From Armatimonadota bacterium (lineage in GTDB: Bacteria > Sysuimicrobiota > Sysuimicrobiia > Sysuimicrobiales > Humicultoraceae), in assembly GCA_031081715.1 (NCBI GenBank), contig JAVHMA010000010.1, positions 20,713 to 84,712 on the forward strand: DNA of 64,000 bases. Reading direction: 5' to 3'. A model generated the notes under the pieces. The model saw nothing but the letters and a program-made list of their open reading frames with translations. It searched no databases and was not told the origin of the DNA. This document shows, piece after piece, positions 9,026 to 17,130 of the stretch; position 1 is the first letter of the stretch; each line of letters starts with the position of its first letter. A program made the position numbers and the translations under genes.

Positions 9026-11152
9026 CTAGCCTGCCGGGCGTGCCACCCGCACCCGCGCGTCCGCCACCGCCGCGCCCCCGCCGGCTGCGTAGACGAAGAG
9101 CGGGTTGATGTCCAGCTCAGCTACCTCGGGACACTCGACCGCGAGCTGCGAAAGTCGGAGCAGGCAGGTCTCGATCGCCGCGACGTCGGAGGGCGGTTCG
9201 CCGCGCACGCCGCGAAGGATGGCGGAGGTCCGCGTCTCCTCCACCATGCGCCGTGCGCTGTAGGCACGGATCGGGGCGAGCCGGAACGCGACGTCCCGCA
9301 GCACCTCGACGTAGATGCCGCCCAGGCCGAAGAGCAGCACCGGCCCGAACTGCGGGTCGCGCGACAGCCCCAGGATGACCTCGCGGCCCCGCCCGGCCAT
9401 CGCCTGCACCAGCACGCCGTGGATCGCCGCACCGGGCACCCGTGCCGCGACCGCCCGGACGATCTCCTCGTAGGCCCGCGACACCTCGGCGGCGCTCGCG
9501 AGGTTCAAACGGACCCCGTCCACGTCCACCTTGTGGATCACCTCGGGCGAGAGGACCTTGAGCGCGACCGGGAACCCGATCGCCGACGCGCGCGCCTCGG
9601 CCGCGCGCGCGTCGGTCGCCGCGGCCCACGGCAGCAGCGGGAACCGGTACGCTTCCAGGAGTTCGAACGCCGCGGTCTCGCTCAGGAACCCCTCGGGGGC
9701 GGCGGTCAGGATCGCCCGGGCGCGCGCGCGGTCCACATCGTCGAAGGTCACGACCTCGGTGCGGGGCCGCGCGATCCACGACGTGTAGCGCGCCATAGCC
9801 GCCAGCGTACGGGCGATCGCCTCGGGAAAGGCGTAGTGCGGCAGCCCGGCTTCCTCCAGCCGGTCCACGCCGGCGTCCACCGGGAGCGCCCCGACGAACG
9901 ACGCGAGGACCGGCTTGCCCGAGGCCGCGGCGCGTTGCACCACCGCCGCGGCCGTGGCCTCGACGTCGATCGTGGCCTGCCGGGTGAGGAGCACGATCCC
10001 CGCGTCCACGGCGTCGTCCGCGAGCACCGCGGCGAGCGCCGCGTCGTACCGGCGGTCGTCGGCGTCGCCGATGATGTCCACCGGGTTGCGCACCGAGGCT
10101 TCGGCCGGGAGCGCGCGCCGCAGCTCGGCGACCGTGGCATCGGACAGCGACGCCAGCTCCAACCCCTGCCGCACGCAAGCATCGGTGGCCAGGATGCCCG
10201 GCCCGCCCGCGTTGGTGACGATGCCGACGCGGCGGCCGCGCGGCAGCGGCTGGCTCGCGAAGGCGGCCGCGCAGTCGAACAGCTCCTCGATGCTCTCCAC
10301 GCGCAGCACCCCGGCCTGGGCGAAGACCGCGCCGTAGACCTCGTCGCTGCCGGCGAGCGAGCCGGTGTGGCTGGAAACCGCGCGCGCGCCCGCCGCGGTG
10401 CGCCCGGCCTTGAGCACCATGATCGGCTTGGGCGGATGCCCGTCGCCGATCTCGCGCGCCACCTCGATGAAGCGGCGGCCGTCTGAGAGCTCCTCGACGT
10501 AGAGCAGGATGACGCGCGTGTCCGGGTCGTCCGCCAGCGCGCCGAGCAGCTCGACCTCGGTCAGGTCGGCCTTGTTGCCCAGATTGAACACCTGCGAGAA
10601 GCCGATGCGCCGCGTCCAGGCGTAATCGAGCGCGGCCGCGGTGAGCGCGCCCGACTGCGAGACGAACGCGATCTGCCCGCGGTGCGGGAGCCGCGCGGCG
10701 AAGGTAGCGTTGAGGCGCACGTCCGGCGCGGTGTTGATCACGCCCAGGCAGTTGGGCCCGACGAGCGCGAAGCCCCAGCGCGCGACCCGCGCGCACACCT
10801 CCGCCTCCCGCCGCCGTCCCTCCTCCCCTATCTCGCGGAAGCCGCCGGAGATCACCACGACGCCGCGCACCCCGCGCTGCCCGCACTCGTCGAGCACCGC
10901 GGGGACCGTGCGCGCGGGCGTGATGACGACGGCCAGGTCGACGGGGTCGGGCACCTCGAGTACGGAGGGATAGGCGCGGACCCCGTTGATCGACCGCGCT
11001 TGCGGGTTGACCGGATGGACCGTGCCGGCGAACCCGCCGGCCAGGATGTTGCGGAAGATCGCGTGCCCCACCTTGCCAGGGTCGCGCGAGGCGCCAACCA
11101 CGGCGATAGTCTGCGGGCGGACGAGCGCGGAGAGGTCGCGGCCGGCGGGCAT
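9026..11152 (-). CDS. ADP-forming acetyl/acyl-CoA synthetase, fused alpha-beta
   Basis: A 708-residue protein of the NDP-forming acyl-CoA synthetase family. The N-terminal CoA-binding domain shows VVGASRDPGKVGHA near residue 18. The succinyl-CoA-ligase-like domain contains SSHTGSLAG, whose His is the residue phosphorylated during catalysis. The C-terminal ATP-grasp domain follows. No acetyltransferase domain is attached, unlike bacterial Pat proteins of similar length, so a metabolic role is likely: acetyl-CoA + ADP + Pi to acetate + ATP, or the reverse. It is 97 bases from folD in the same direction, tying an ATP-yielding acetyl-CoA step to the folate C1 genes. Substrate range (acetyl versus branched acyl) cannot be read from sequence. 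Confidence 0.88.
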   Translation of the reverse strand: MPAGRDLSALVRPQTIAVVGASRDPGKVGHAIFRNILAGGFAGTVHPVNPQARSINGVRAYPSVLEVPDPVDLAVVITPARTVPAVLDECGQRGVRGVVVISGGFREIGEEGRRREAEVCARVARWGFALVGPNCLGVINTAPDVRLNATFAARLPHRGQIAFVSQSGALTAAALDYAWTRRIGFSQVFNLGNKADLTEVELLGALADDPDTRVILLYVEELSDGRRFIEVAREIGDGHPPKPIMVLKAGRTAAGARAVSSHTGSLAGSDEVYGAVFAQAGVLRVESIEELFDCAAAFASQPLPRGRRVGIVTNAGGPGILATDACVRQGLELASLSDATVAELRRALPAEASVRNPVDIIGDADDRRYDAALAAVLADDAVDAGIVLLTRQATIDVEATAAAVVQRAAASGKPVLASFVGALPVDAGVDRLEEAGLPHYAFPEAIARTLAAMARYTSWIARPRTEVVTFDDVDRARARAILTAAPEGFLSETAAFELLEAYRFPLLPWAAATDARAAEARASAIGFPVALKVLSPEVIHKVDVDGVRLNLASAAEVSRAYEEIVRAVAARVPGAAIHGVLVQAMAGRGREVILGLSRDPQFGPVLLFGLGGIYVEVLRDVAFRLAPIRAYSARRMVEETRTSAILRGVRGEPPSDVAAIETCLLRLSQLAVECPEVAELDINPLFVYAAGGGAAVADARVRVARPAG

Positions 11153-11249
11153 CGCCCGGTACAGTTCGTGGGTCGGGGCAGATGGCCCTACAGGCTGGCG
11201 CCCTCGTCGGGGGGAGCCAGTCGGGGCCGCCAGGTCTGGCAGGAGCGGT

Positions 11250-12173
11250 TCAGGCCGCCGCGCATGCGCGGACGACGTTGCGGGCGAGCAGGACGGTCGT
11301 GAGCGCGCCCACCCCGCCCGGCACCGGGGTGATCGCCCCGGCGACGCGACGCACGTCGTCGAACGCGACGTCGCCGACCGTGCGTCGCCGCGGCCGGCCC
11401 CGGTCGTCGAGCGCAGGCCGGCCCTCGGCGTCGGTGACCGGCACGCTGTTGATCCCGACGTCGATCACGATCGCGCCGGGCTTTACCATCTCCGCGGTCA
11501 CGAACTCGGGCCGTCCCATGGCCACGATGAGCACGTCGGCGCGGCGCGTGTGCGCGGCGAGGTGCCCGGCGCGCCACGTGTAGGAGTGGACGGTCGTGGG
11601 CGTGGCGTTGCGCTGGAGCGCGAGCAGGTAGGCCGGCTTCCCGACGATGTTGCTGCGACCGATGATGACGACCTCGCGGCCCTGCAGCCAGGCGCGAGGG
11701 TCCTGCCCGCCCGCGGCCAGGTGTCGCTCGAGTAGCTCGAAGCAGGCGGCGGGCGTGGCCGGCGGGAGCACCGGCCGGCCGAGCATGAGGCGGCCGACGT
11801 TGGCCGGATGCAGGCAGTCCACGTCCTTCGCAGGGGCGATCGCCTCCAGAACATCGGCCTCCGGGAGCGCCGGCGGCATCGGCCGCAGCGGCAGCACGCC
11901 GTGGATCGCGGGGTCCTCCGCCAGCGCCCGCATCGCGGCCATCACCTCGGCCGCGGACGCGGCCGCGGGCAGCGTGACGTCCCGGTAGGCCAGCCCCAGC
12001 TCTGAGGCGGTGCGCTCGATCTGCCGGCGGTAGACGCGCGCGCCGTAGTCCTCGCCCACCAGCACGGTCGCCAGGCCCGGCCGCACGCCCGCCCCTGCCA
12101 GGGCCGCCGCCTCGGCTGCGATCTCGGCCGCCAGCTCCCGCGCCAGCGCGGCACCGTCGATGATCGCGGCCAC
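11250..12173 (-). CDS. folD: FolD-type methylenetetrahydrofolate dehydrogenase, cyclohydrolase residues lost
   Basis: A 307-residue FolD family protein. The nucleotide-binding part is normal (GRSNIVGKPAYLL, PGAIVIDVGIN, PVPGGVG). In the catalytic part the canonical YxxxK reads Y-R-R-Q-I, so the Lys equivalent to E. coli Lys54 is Ile, and the Gln of VQLPLP (E. coli Gln98) is replaced (GVLPLRPMP). Asp of KDVD is kept. Lys54 and Gln98 are needed for cyclohydrolase activity in E. coli FolD, so this protein is probably a dehydrogenase only, with the hydrolysis done by the adjacent FchA. I chose the GTG at 12173, four bases after the fchA stop; the frame stays open to 12284 inside fchA, but that extension does not look like FolD. 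Confidence 0.9.
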   Translation of the reverse strand: MAAIIDGAALARELAAEIAAEAAALAGAGVRPGLATVLVGEDYGARVYRRQIERTASELGLAYRDVTLPAAASAAEVMAAMRALAEDPAIHGVLPLRPMPPALPEADVLEAIAPAKDVDCLHPANVGRLMLGRPVLPPATPAACFELLERHLAAGGQDPRAWLQGREVVIIGRSNIVGKPAYLLALQRNATPTTVHSYTWRAGHLAAHTRRADVLIVAMGRPEFVTAEMVKPGAIVIDVGINSVPVTDAEGRPALDDRGRPRRRTVGDVAFDDVRRVAGAITPVPGGVGALTTVLLARNVVRACAAA

Positions 12174-12177
12174 CGGG

Positions 12178-12804
12178 CTATCCCATCCGCCGGTCGGCGA
12201 TGCCCAGGACCTCGTCGCGGAGGTCGCGGATCGCGTCGAGGTCCGCCTGCACCGCGGCCTGCGTCTGCTGGCCGAACGCCGCATCCGCGATCGCCTTCAG
12301 GTTGACGCGCACGTTCCACGCCGCGCTCTGCGCCGCGCCGTCGACCAGGATGGCGGCCACCGCGGCGTCGGAGACCGCCTGCGCGTTGCCGCTCTCCGCG
12401 ACCACCTTGCTCCACGCGGCGACCTCACGGCACAGCCGGATCACGCGGGCGGGCGGCTCGGTCGCGGTGCGCAGGGCCGCCTGGACCGCCTGGCGTCGCA
12501 CCGCCTGCTCGGCCTCGGTGCCCCGGGGCAGGCCGTAGGCCCGCATCACGGCGCGGAAGGCGTCGCTGTCGCGGTCGATCTCGGCCAGCAGCTCGGCGCG
12601 CAGCGCATCCGCGCGCGCGCGCGCGGTCTCCATGTCGGCCTGCACGCTGGCGTAGCGGGGCTTGCCGACGGTGAGGTTCGCGACCATGCTGACCAGCGCG
12701 GCACCCGCGGCGCCGGCGAGCGCGGCCGCGGCGCCGCCGCCCGGCTCCGGGGCCGCCGACGCCAGTTTCTCGAGGAACTCCGCCACGGTGTGCTCGGGGT
12801 ACAT
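12178..12804 (-). CDS. fchA: Methenyltetrahydrofolate cyclohydrolase FchA
   Basis: A 208-residue protein of the cyclodeaminase/cyclohydrolase family, with the glycine-rich signature PEPGGGAAAALAGAAGAAL near residues 20-38 and the SGNAQAVSDAAVAA segment. It interconverts methenyl- and formyl-tetrahydrofolate. The ATG at 12804 has a GGGGAGG box six bases upstream. It lies 41 bases after fhs and four bases before folD. Glutamate formimidoyltransferase-associated cyclodeaminase is the alternative, but no such partner is present and the fhs/folD context decides for FchA. Confidence 0.9.
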   Translation of the reverse strand: MYPEHTVAEFLEKLASAAPEPGGGAAAALAGAAGAALVSMVANLTVGKPRYASVQADMETARARADALRAELLAEIDRDSDAFRAVMRAYGLPRGTEAEQAVRRQAVQAALRTATEPPARVIRLCREVAAWSKVVAESGNAQAVSDAAVAAILVDGAAQSAAWNVRVNLKAIADAAFGQQTQAAVQADLDAIRDLRDEVLGIADRRMG

Positions 12805-12845
12805 GCGTGCCTCCCCAGGGGGTGCGTTGCCAACGGTAGGTTTGC

Positions 12846-14558
12846 CTAGGAGAGGCCCACCACCTTGCCCGTGCGCGGGTCGAGGTCGATGCGGACGGCC
12901 GCGGGAGTCTTCGGCAGACCCGGCATCGTGCGCATCTCCCCGCACAGCGGGTAGAGGAACCCGGCGCCGACGGCCGCGCGGATGTCGCGGACCGGCAGGC
13001 GGAACCCCCGCGGCCGCCCGAGCCGCGACGGGTCATGCGAGAGCGACAGGTGCGTCTTGGCCATGCAGATCGGCAGCCGGTCGTACCCGAGCGCGGTGTA
13101 GCGTTCGATCTTCCTCCGGGCGCGCGGTTCGAACTCCACGCCGTCCGCGCCGTAGACCTGGGTCGCGATCGTCTCGATCTTCTCGACAATCGACGCCTCG
13201 AGCGGGTAGAGAAACCGCATCCGCCGCTCGCCCCCGGCGGCGGCGACGACCGCCTCGGCGAGTTCGACGCTGCCCGCGCCACCGGCCATGTGCGCATCGC
13301 TCGGCACCGCGGCCGCCGCCCCGGCCTCGAGCGCGGCGGCCCGGATCGCCTCGAGTTCGGCCGCGGTGTCGGCGGGGAACCGGTTGATCGCGACCACGAC
13401 CGGCAGGCCGAATCGCCGGAGGTTGGCGATGTGCGCGGCGAGGTTCTCGCAGCCCCGGACGACGGCCGCGACGTCCTCCTCGAGCAGCTCGCGGGGCAGC
13501 GGCCGACCGGGGCTGATGTGCCCGACCCCGCCGTGCATCTTCAGCGCGCGCACGGTGGCCACCAGGACCGCGAGGTCCACGACGAGCCCGCTGGCGCGGC
13601 ACTTGATGTGCACCATCTTCTCGGCACCGCAGTCGGCGCCGAACCCGCTCTCGGTCACCACGTAGTCGGCCAGCTTCAGGGCGATACGGTCGGCCAGCAC
13701 TGAGTTGTTCCCGTGCGCGATGTTGGCGAACGGGCCGGCGTGAGCGATCACGGGCGTGTGCTCCAGCGTCTGCGCCAGGTTGGGCATGAGCGCGTCGCGC
13801 AGCAGTACCGCCATCGCCCCCGCGGCGCCCAGGTCCTCGGCGGTCACCGGCCGGCCCTCGGCGGTCTCGGCCACGACGATCCGGCCCAGCCGCTCGCGGA
13901 GGTCGGCCAGGCTCCCGGCGAGCGCCAGGATCGCCATCACCTCGGAGGCGACCGCGATGTCGAAACTCGCCTCTCGCGGCCGGCCGTCCTCCTTCGCGCC
14001 CAGCCCGATGACCACATTGCGCAGGGCGCGGTCGCTCATGTCCACCACGCGGGGCCAGGTGATGCTGTAGGGGTCGATCCCGAGCGCGTTGCCGTGGAAG
14101 AGGTGGTTGTCGATCATGGCGGCGAGCAGGTTGTGCGCCGCGGCCACCGCGTGGATGTCGCCCGTGAAATGCAGGTTGAACTCCTCCATCGGAATGACCT
14201 GCGCGCGGCCGCCGCCCGCGCCACCGCCCTTGACGCCGAACGTGGGGCCCAACGACGGCTGCCGCAGCGTATTCACCGCTCGGTGGCCCAGCCGGTTGAG
14301 CGCCATGCTGAGCCCGATGGCCATGGTCGTCTTGCCCTCGCCGAGCGGCGTGGGCGTGATCGCGGTCACCATAATGTACCGGCCGTCGGGGCGGTCGGCC
14401 AGGCGCTCGAGGACATCGAGGTGGATCTTCGCCTTGTGGCGGCCGTAGAGGTCGAGGTCGTCGTCGCTCAACCCGAGCCGACGGGCGATCTCGACGATCG
14501 GCAGCGGGCGGACGGCCTGGGCGATCTCCAGGTCGGACGGCTGAACGGTCGAGGTCAT
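12846..14558 (-). CDS. fhs: Formate-tetrahydrofolate ligase
   Basis: A 570-residue protein matching formyltetrahydrofolate synthetase across its length, with the ATP loop TPTPLGEGKTT, the segment LRQPSLGPTFGVKGGGAGGG and the C-terminal EIMTMPGLPK-like MRTMPGLPKTP. It activates formate with ATP onto tetrahydrofolate, the entry of the methyl branch of the Wood-Ljungdahl pathway or of formate assimilation. The ATG at 14558 has an AGGAGG box. The frame remains open far upstream, but that region is non-coding in character. It leads the fhs-fchA-folD-acyl-CoA synthetase cluster. No CODH/ACS genes are in the window, so autotrophy cannot be concluded. Confidence 0.95.
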   Translation of the reverse strand: MTSTVQPSDLEIAQAVRPLPIVEIARRLGLSDDDLDLYGRHKAKIHLDVLERLADRPDGRYIMVTAITPTPLGEGKTTMAIGLSMALNRLGHRAVNTLRQPSLGPTFGVKGGGAGGGRAQVIPMEEFNLHFTGDIHAVAAAHNLLAAMIDNHLFHGNALGIDPYSITWPRVVDMSDRALRNVVIGLGAKEDGRPREASFDIAVASEVMAILALAGSLADLRERLGRIVVAETAEGRPVTAEDLGAAGAMAVLLRDALMPNLAQTLEHTPVIAHAGPFANIAHGNNSVLADRIALKLADYVVTESGFGADCGAEKMVHIKCRASGLVVDLAVLVATVRALKMHGGVGHISPGRPLPRELLEEDVAAVVRGCENLAAHIANLRRFGLPVVVAINRFPADTAAELEAIRAAALEAGAAAAVPSDAHMAGGAGSVELAEAVVAAAGGERRMRFLYPLEASIVEKIETIATQVYGADGVEFEPRARRKIERYTALGYDRLPICMAKTHLSLSHDPSRLGRPRGFRLPVRDIRAAVGAGFLYPLCGEMRTMPGLPKTPAAVRIDLDPRTGKVVGLS

Positions 14559-14698
14559 GGGTATCCTCCTGGCGGCGACCACGCCGGGCGGCCCCGGGGC
14601 GGTGGCGTCCACCGTCAAGTATTCGACGCCGGGAGCCGTCACCCCATCGGGTGCGCACTCGATCCGGCGGCGGCGCGCGGCATCGGACCGCCGCCCTA

Positions 14699-14728
14699 TT
14701 GCCGCCCCGGGCCCGACCTCGATAGACT
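14699..14728 (+). promoter_or_regulatory. Candidate sigma70-type promoter for the cytochrome pair
   Basis: TTGCCG (14699-14704), an 18-base spacer and TAGACT (14723-14728), followed by an AGGGAGGAG ribosome-binding site and the GTG at 14763. It lies in the 204-base region between the divergent fhs and cytochrome genes, which otherwise shows no feature I can name. Confidence 0.45.
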
Positions 14729-14762
14729 GAGCCCGAGCACGAGTCCAGGGAGGAGTGCAACC

Positions 14763-15128
14763 GTGCGCACGCCCCTGCTGTGGGTGGGCATCGCGGCGCT
14801 GGCCGTCGCCGGGTTGACCACGCTGGCAGCCGCGAAGGCCGCCGACACCGCCGTGTTTCGCGCCACATACGGGTCGCACCTCAAGGAGGGGTCCGACCTG
14901 GCCAGGGCGCTGCCCTGCCTGGTTTGCCACGACAAGATGCCGGCCACGAAGACCGGCCTGAACCCCTACGGCGTCGACGTCGGCAAGGCCGCAGCCGGCA
15001 AGACCCTCGACGCGAAGGTCCTGGCGGCGGTCGAGCGGCTGGACTCGGACAAGGACGGGTTCAGCAACATCGACGAGATCAGGGCGGGGACGCACCCGGG
15101 CAACCCGAACTCGAAGCCGAGGAAGTAG
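14763..15128 (+). CDS. Exported monohaem cytochrome c with a calcium-loop motif
   Basis: A 121-residue protein: signal peptide (residues 1-26, ending AKA/AD), one haem motif CLVCH near residue 52, and a C-terminal acidic loop DSDKDGFSNIDEI that resembles an EF-hand or thrombospondin type 3 calcium site. The GTG at 14763 is chosen because a GGGAGGAG box precedes it and the signal peptide begins there. A small electron carrier whose fold or partner binding may depend on calcium is a fair guess. It precedes a pentahaem cytochrome gene on the same strand. I know no characterised protein with exactly this layout. Confidence 0.8.
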   Translation: MRTPLLWVGIAALAVAGLTTLAAAKAADTAVFRATYGSHLKEGSDLARALPCLVCHDKMPATKTGLNPYGVDVGKAAAGKTLDAKVLAAVERLDSDKDGFSNIDEIRAGTHPGNPNSKPRK

Positions 15129-15287
15129 CCCCCCTTCGCCAGCGCCCGGCCGGGCACGGAAGGAGTGCGAGCCGGCTCGCCGAACTCCACATCGAGACAA
15201 CCGGAGAGGACATGGCGTCTACGCACCGCAGCGGCGCGATAACGGGGGTGGCCGCGGCCGGCGGAACGTGAAAGGGGCCGTACTCGG

Positions 15288-16421
15288 ATGCGCGCGCCGC
15301 ACCGGCTGACCTCGTTGTGGATCGTGCTGTTCACCCTGGGGCTGGTCTTCGGCCTCGGCGTGGCGATCGTACGGGCCCAGGCGGACATCCAGGCCCAGTG
15401 GGCCCGCTCCAAGCACGCCAACCGGCTGCTGGCCACGCTCGAGTCGTCCGCCGACGGGTTCCGCGGCCCGGCCGCCGCGCACTGCGGCCGCTGTCACGCT
15501 CAGCAGGGCTTCCTCGCCTGGCTCCCCCAGCTCCAGCGCGGTAATCCGGGCCTGATCACGAAGCCCGACGGCGCGCCGGCCGACGTCCCCTTCCTGCTCG
15601 GCCTGGGGCTCAGCCGCCGCACCGTGCAGCCCATCACCTGCACGACCTGTCACCAGGACGACTTCCGCCTGCGGCAGGCGGGGAGCACCCCGCTGCTGCC
15701 CGCCGGCTTCCGCGCGATCGGGGTAGGGCTCGGCGCGCAGTGCATGCTCTGCCACAACTCGCGCAACGGCGCCATCGTCTGGAACCAGGAGGACCCGCGC
15801 CGGTACACCGCGCCGCACACGTCGTCGCAGGCCGACGTCCTGCTTGGGAAGAACGTCTTCTTCCTCGACTACGGCAACAACTTCATCTCACCGCACGCCT
15901 CGTTCATCGGCGACTCCTGCGTCACGTGTCACGTGCGCTTCAGCCAGGCGTCCCACACCTTCAAGGCGGACGCGACCTCGTGCGCGCGCTGCCACGGCCG
16001 CGACCTGACGATGGAGCGCGTGCAAGGCCCCGCGCGGACGATGCTACGCGAGCTCGAGGCCACCATCATCGCGAAGATCATGGCGAACCGCTCGCGCATC
16101 CAGGTCGTGCGCGTCTGGAGCGCGCGCGCCTACGCCTACGTCGATACCGTCACGATCGACCCGGCGACCATCCAGCGTGTCGATCTCGTCGAGATCGCCG
16201 GCCAGCAGGGCATCACCCTCACGCTGACCGGCGGGCGGCGGATTCAGAGTCAGCTCGGCGAGCTGCGGGATGCCCAGGGGCGCCCGTCCTTCGCGACGAG
16301 CGACCCGATCGTCCGCGCCGGGTGGAACTACTGGCTGCTGAGGGGCGACGACAGCTTCGGGGTGCACAACCCGCGGTTCTTCCGGCAGGTGATCCTCACG
16401 ACGCTGGAGGCCTTGCGGTAG
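15288..16421 (+). CDS. Membrane-anchored pentahaem cytochrome c
   Basis: A 377-residue protein with an uncleaved-looking N-terminal membrane segment (residues 8-30) and five haem motifs: CGRCH, CTTCH, CMLCH, CVTCH and CARCH, all in the first 250 residues. The C-terminal 130 residues have no haem sites and show alternating beta-like sequence (VVRVWSARAYAYVDTVTI). I do not recognise the family beyond multihaem cytochrome c. It follows the monohaem cytochrome by 159 bases. Its 3' end overlaps the convergent cytochrome b gene by 26 bases. Confidence 0.82.
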   Translation: MRAPHRLTSLWIVLFTLGLVFGLGVAIVRAQADIQAQWARSKHANRLLATLESSADGFRGPAAAHCGRCHAQQGFLAWLPQLQRGNPGLITKPDGAPADVPFLLGLGLSRRTVQPITCTTCHQDDFRLRQAGSTPLLPAGFRAIGVGLGAQCMLCHNSRNGAIVWNQEDPRRYTAPHTSSQADVLLGKNVFFLDYGNNFISPHASFIGDSCVTCHVRFSQASHTFKADATSCARCHGRDLTMERVQGPARTMLRELEATIIAKIMANRSRIQVVRVWSARAYAYVDTVTIDPATIQRVDLVEIAGQQGITLTLTGGRRIQSQLGELRDAQGRPSFATSDPIVRAGWNYWLLRGDDSFGVHNPRFFRQVILTTLEALR

Positions 16422-17130
16422 GCGACCCCGGTGGCGGCCCGCCCGCAAGCCCCAGGCGCTCCAGCTCCTCGTACTCGGCGGGGTGCTCGTGCCGCGCCCG
16501 CTCCACCGAGATGGTGCCGGTAAACATCGCCGGGTCCATCGGGAAGACGTCCGGACGGAAGTGGGCGTTGTAGAAGTGCCAGAGGATGACGGCGAAGAGC
16601 GCGAGCAGGGCTTCACCACCGTGCGCCACCCGGGCCGCCGGCACCACCACCCCGGGAAGCCAGCGCGTGGTGAACTCCGGAAACCACATGACCAGCCCGC
16701 TGACCGCCATGATCACCGTCCCCCACAGCACCGCCCAGTACTCGAACTTCTGCCGGTAGTCGAAGCGCCCGAAGCGTGGGCGCTCGCGGCTCAGCCCGGC
16801 CAGGAAGCGCACGTCGCCCCAGAGGTCGCGCAGGTCACGGAGCGAGAGCCTCATGTCGTGCCGGCGCACCGGCCGGCGCCGGGTGGCCGCGACGACAACC
16901 ACGTGGTAGAGTCCCATCACCACAAGCAGCACGGCCGCCGTCCGGTGGATGAACCGTACGTGCGCGATCCCGCCCATCACCGCGATGAGCTGCTCGCCCC
17001 ACGCCGACGTCGAGTACTTCTGCGGCAGCCCGGTGAGCGCCAGGACGTTGAACAGGACCAGCAGGACGAAGTGCTCCAGCCGCTGCAGCAGCGAGAATCG
17101 CTCGACCTGCGGGCCGCGCCAGTGTCTCAT
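16396..17130 (-). CDS. Cytochrome b membrane subunit of formate dehydrogenase gamma type
   Basis: A 244-residue protein with four or five hydrophobic segments and His residues in RLEHFVLL, HVRFIHRTAAV, GLYHVVVV and LWHFYNAHF, as expected for the di-haem b anchors of formate dehydrogenase, hydrogenase and thiosulfate reductase (FdnI/PhsC type). Its ATG overlaps the stop of the heptahaem cytochrome gene (ATGA), so the two probably form one quinone-linked complex: haem b in the membrane and seven haems c outside. It is the last gene of the 21-kb co-directional run. Confidence 0.85.
   Translation of the reverse strand: MRHWRGPQVERFSLLQRLEHFVLLVLFNVLALTGLPQKYSTSAWGEQLIAVMGGIAHVRFIHRTAAVLLVVMGLYHVVVVAATRRRPVRRHDMRLSLRDLRDLWGDVRFLAGLSRERPRFGRFDYRQKFEYWAVLWGTVIMAVSGLVMWFPEFTTRWLPGVVVPAARVAHGGEALLALFAVILWHFYNAHFRPDVFPMDPAMFTGTISVERARHEHPAEYEELERLGLAGGPPPGSPTARPPAS

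Noticed and set aside
8969..10486. Long plus-strand open frame opposite the acyl-CoA synthetase
   Set aside because: Antisense shadow with no recognisable domain; the minus-strand frame carries all catalytic motifs. The same reasoning removes long plus-strand frames at 2226-3311, 5461-6771, 13713-14760, 18344-20449 and 20086-21756.
14559..14762. A riboswitch in front of fhs
   Set aside because: The divergent spacer shows no conserved aptamer pattern I can recognise, only possible promoter boxes.
15140..15160. Palindrome GCCCGGCCGGGC after the monohaem cytochrome gene
   Set aside because: Short, with no loop to form a hairpin and no U-tract; frequent by chance at this GC content.
14559..15200. 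N-terminal extension of formate-tetrahydrofolate ligase upstream of 14558
   Set aside because: The open frame crosses the divergent cytochrome gene and its promoter, and lacks family similarity.
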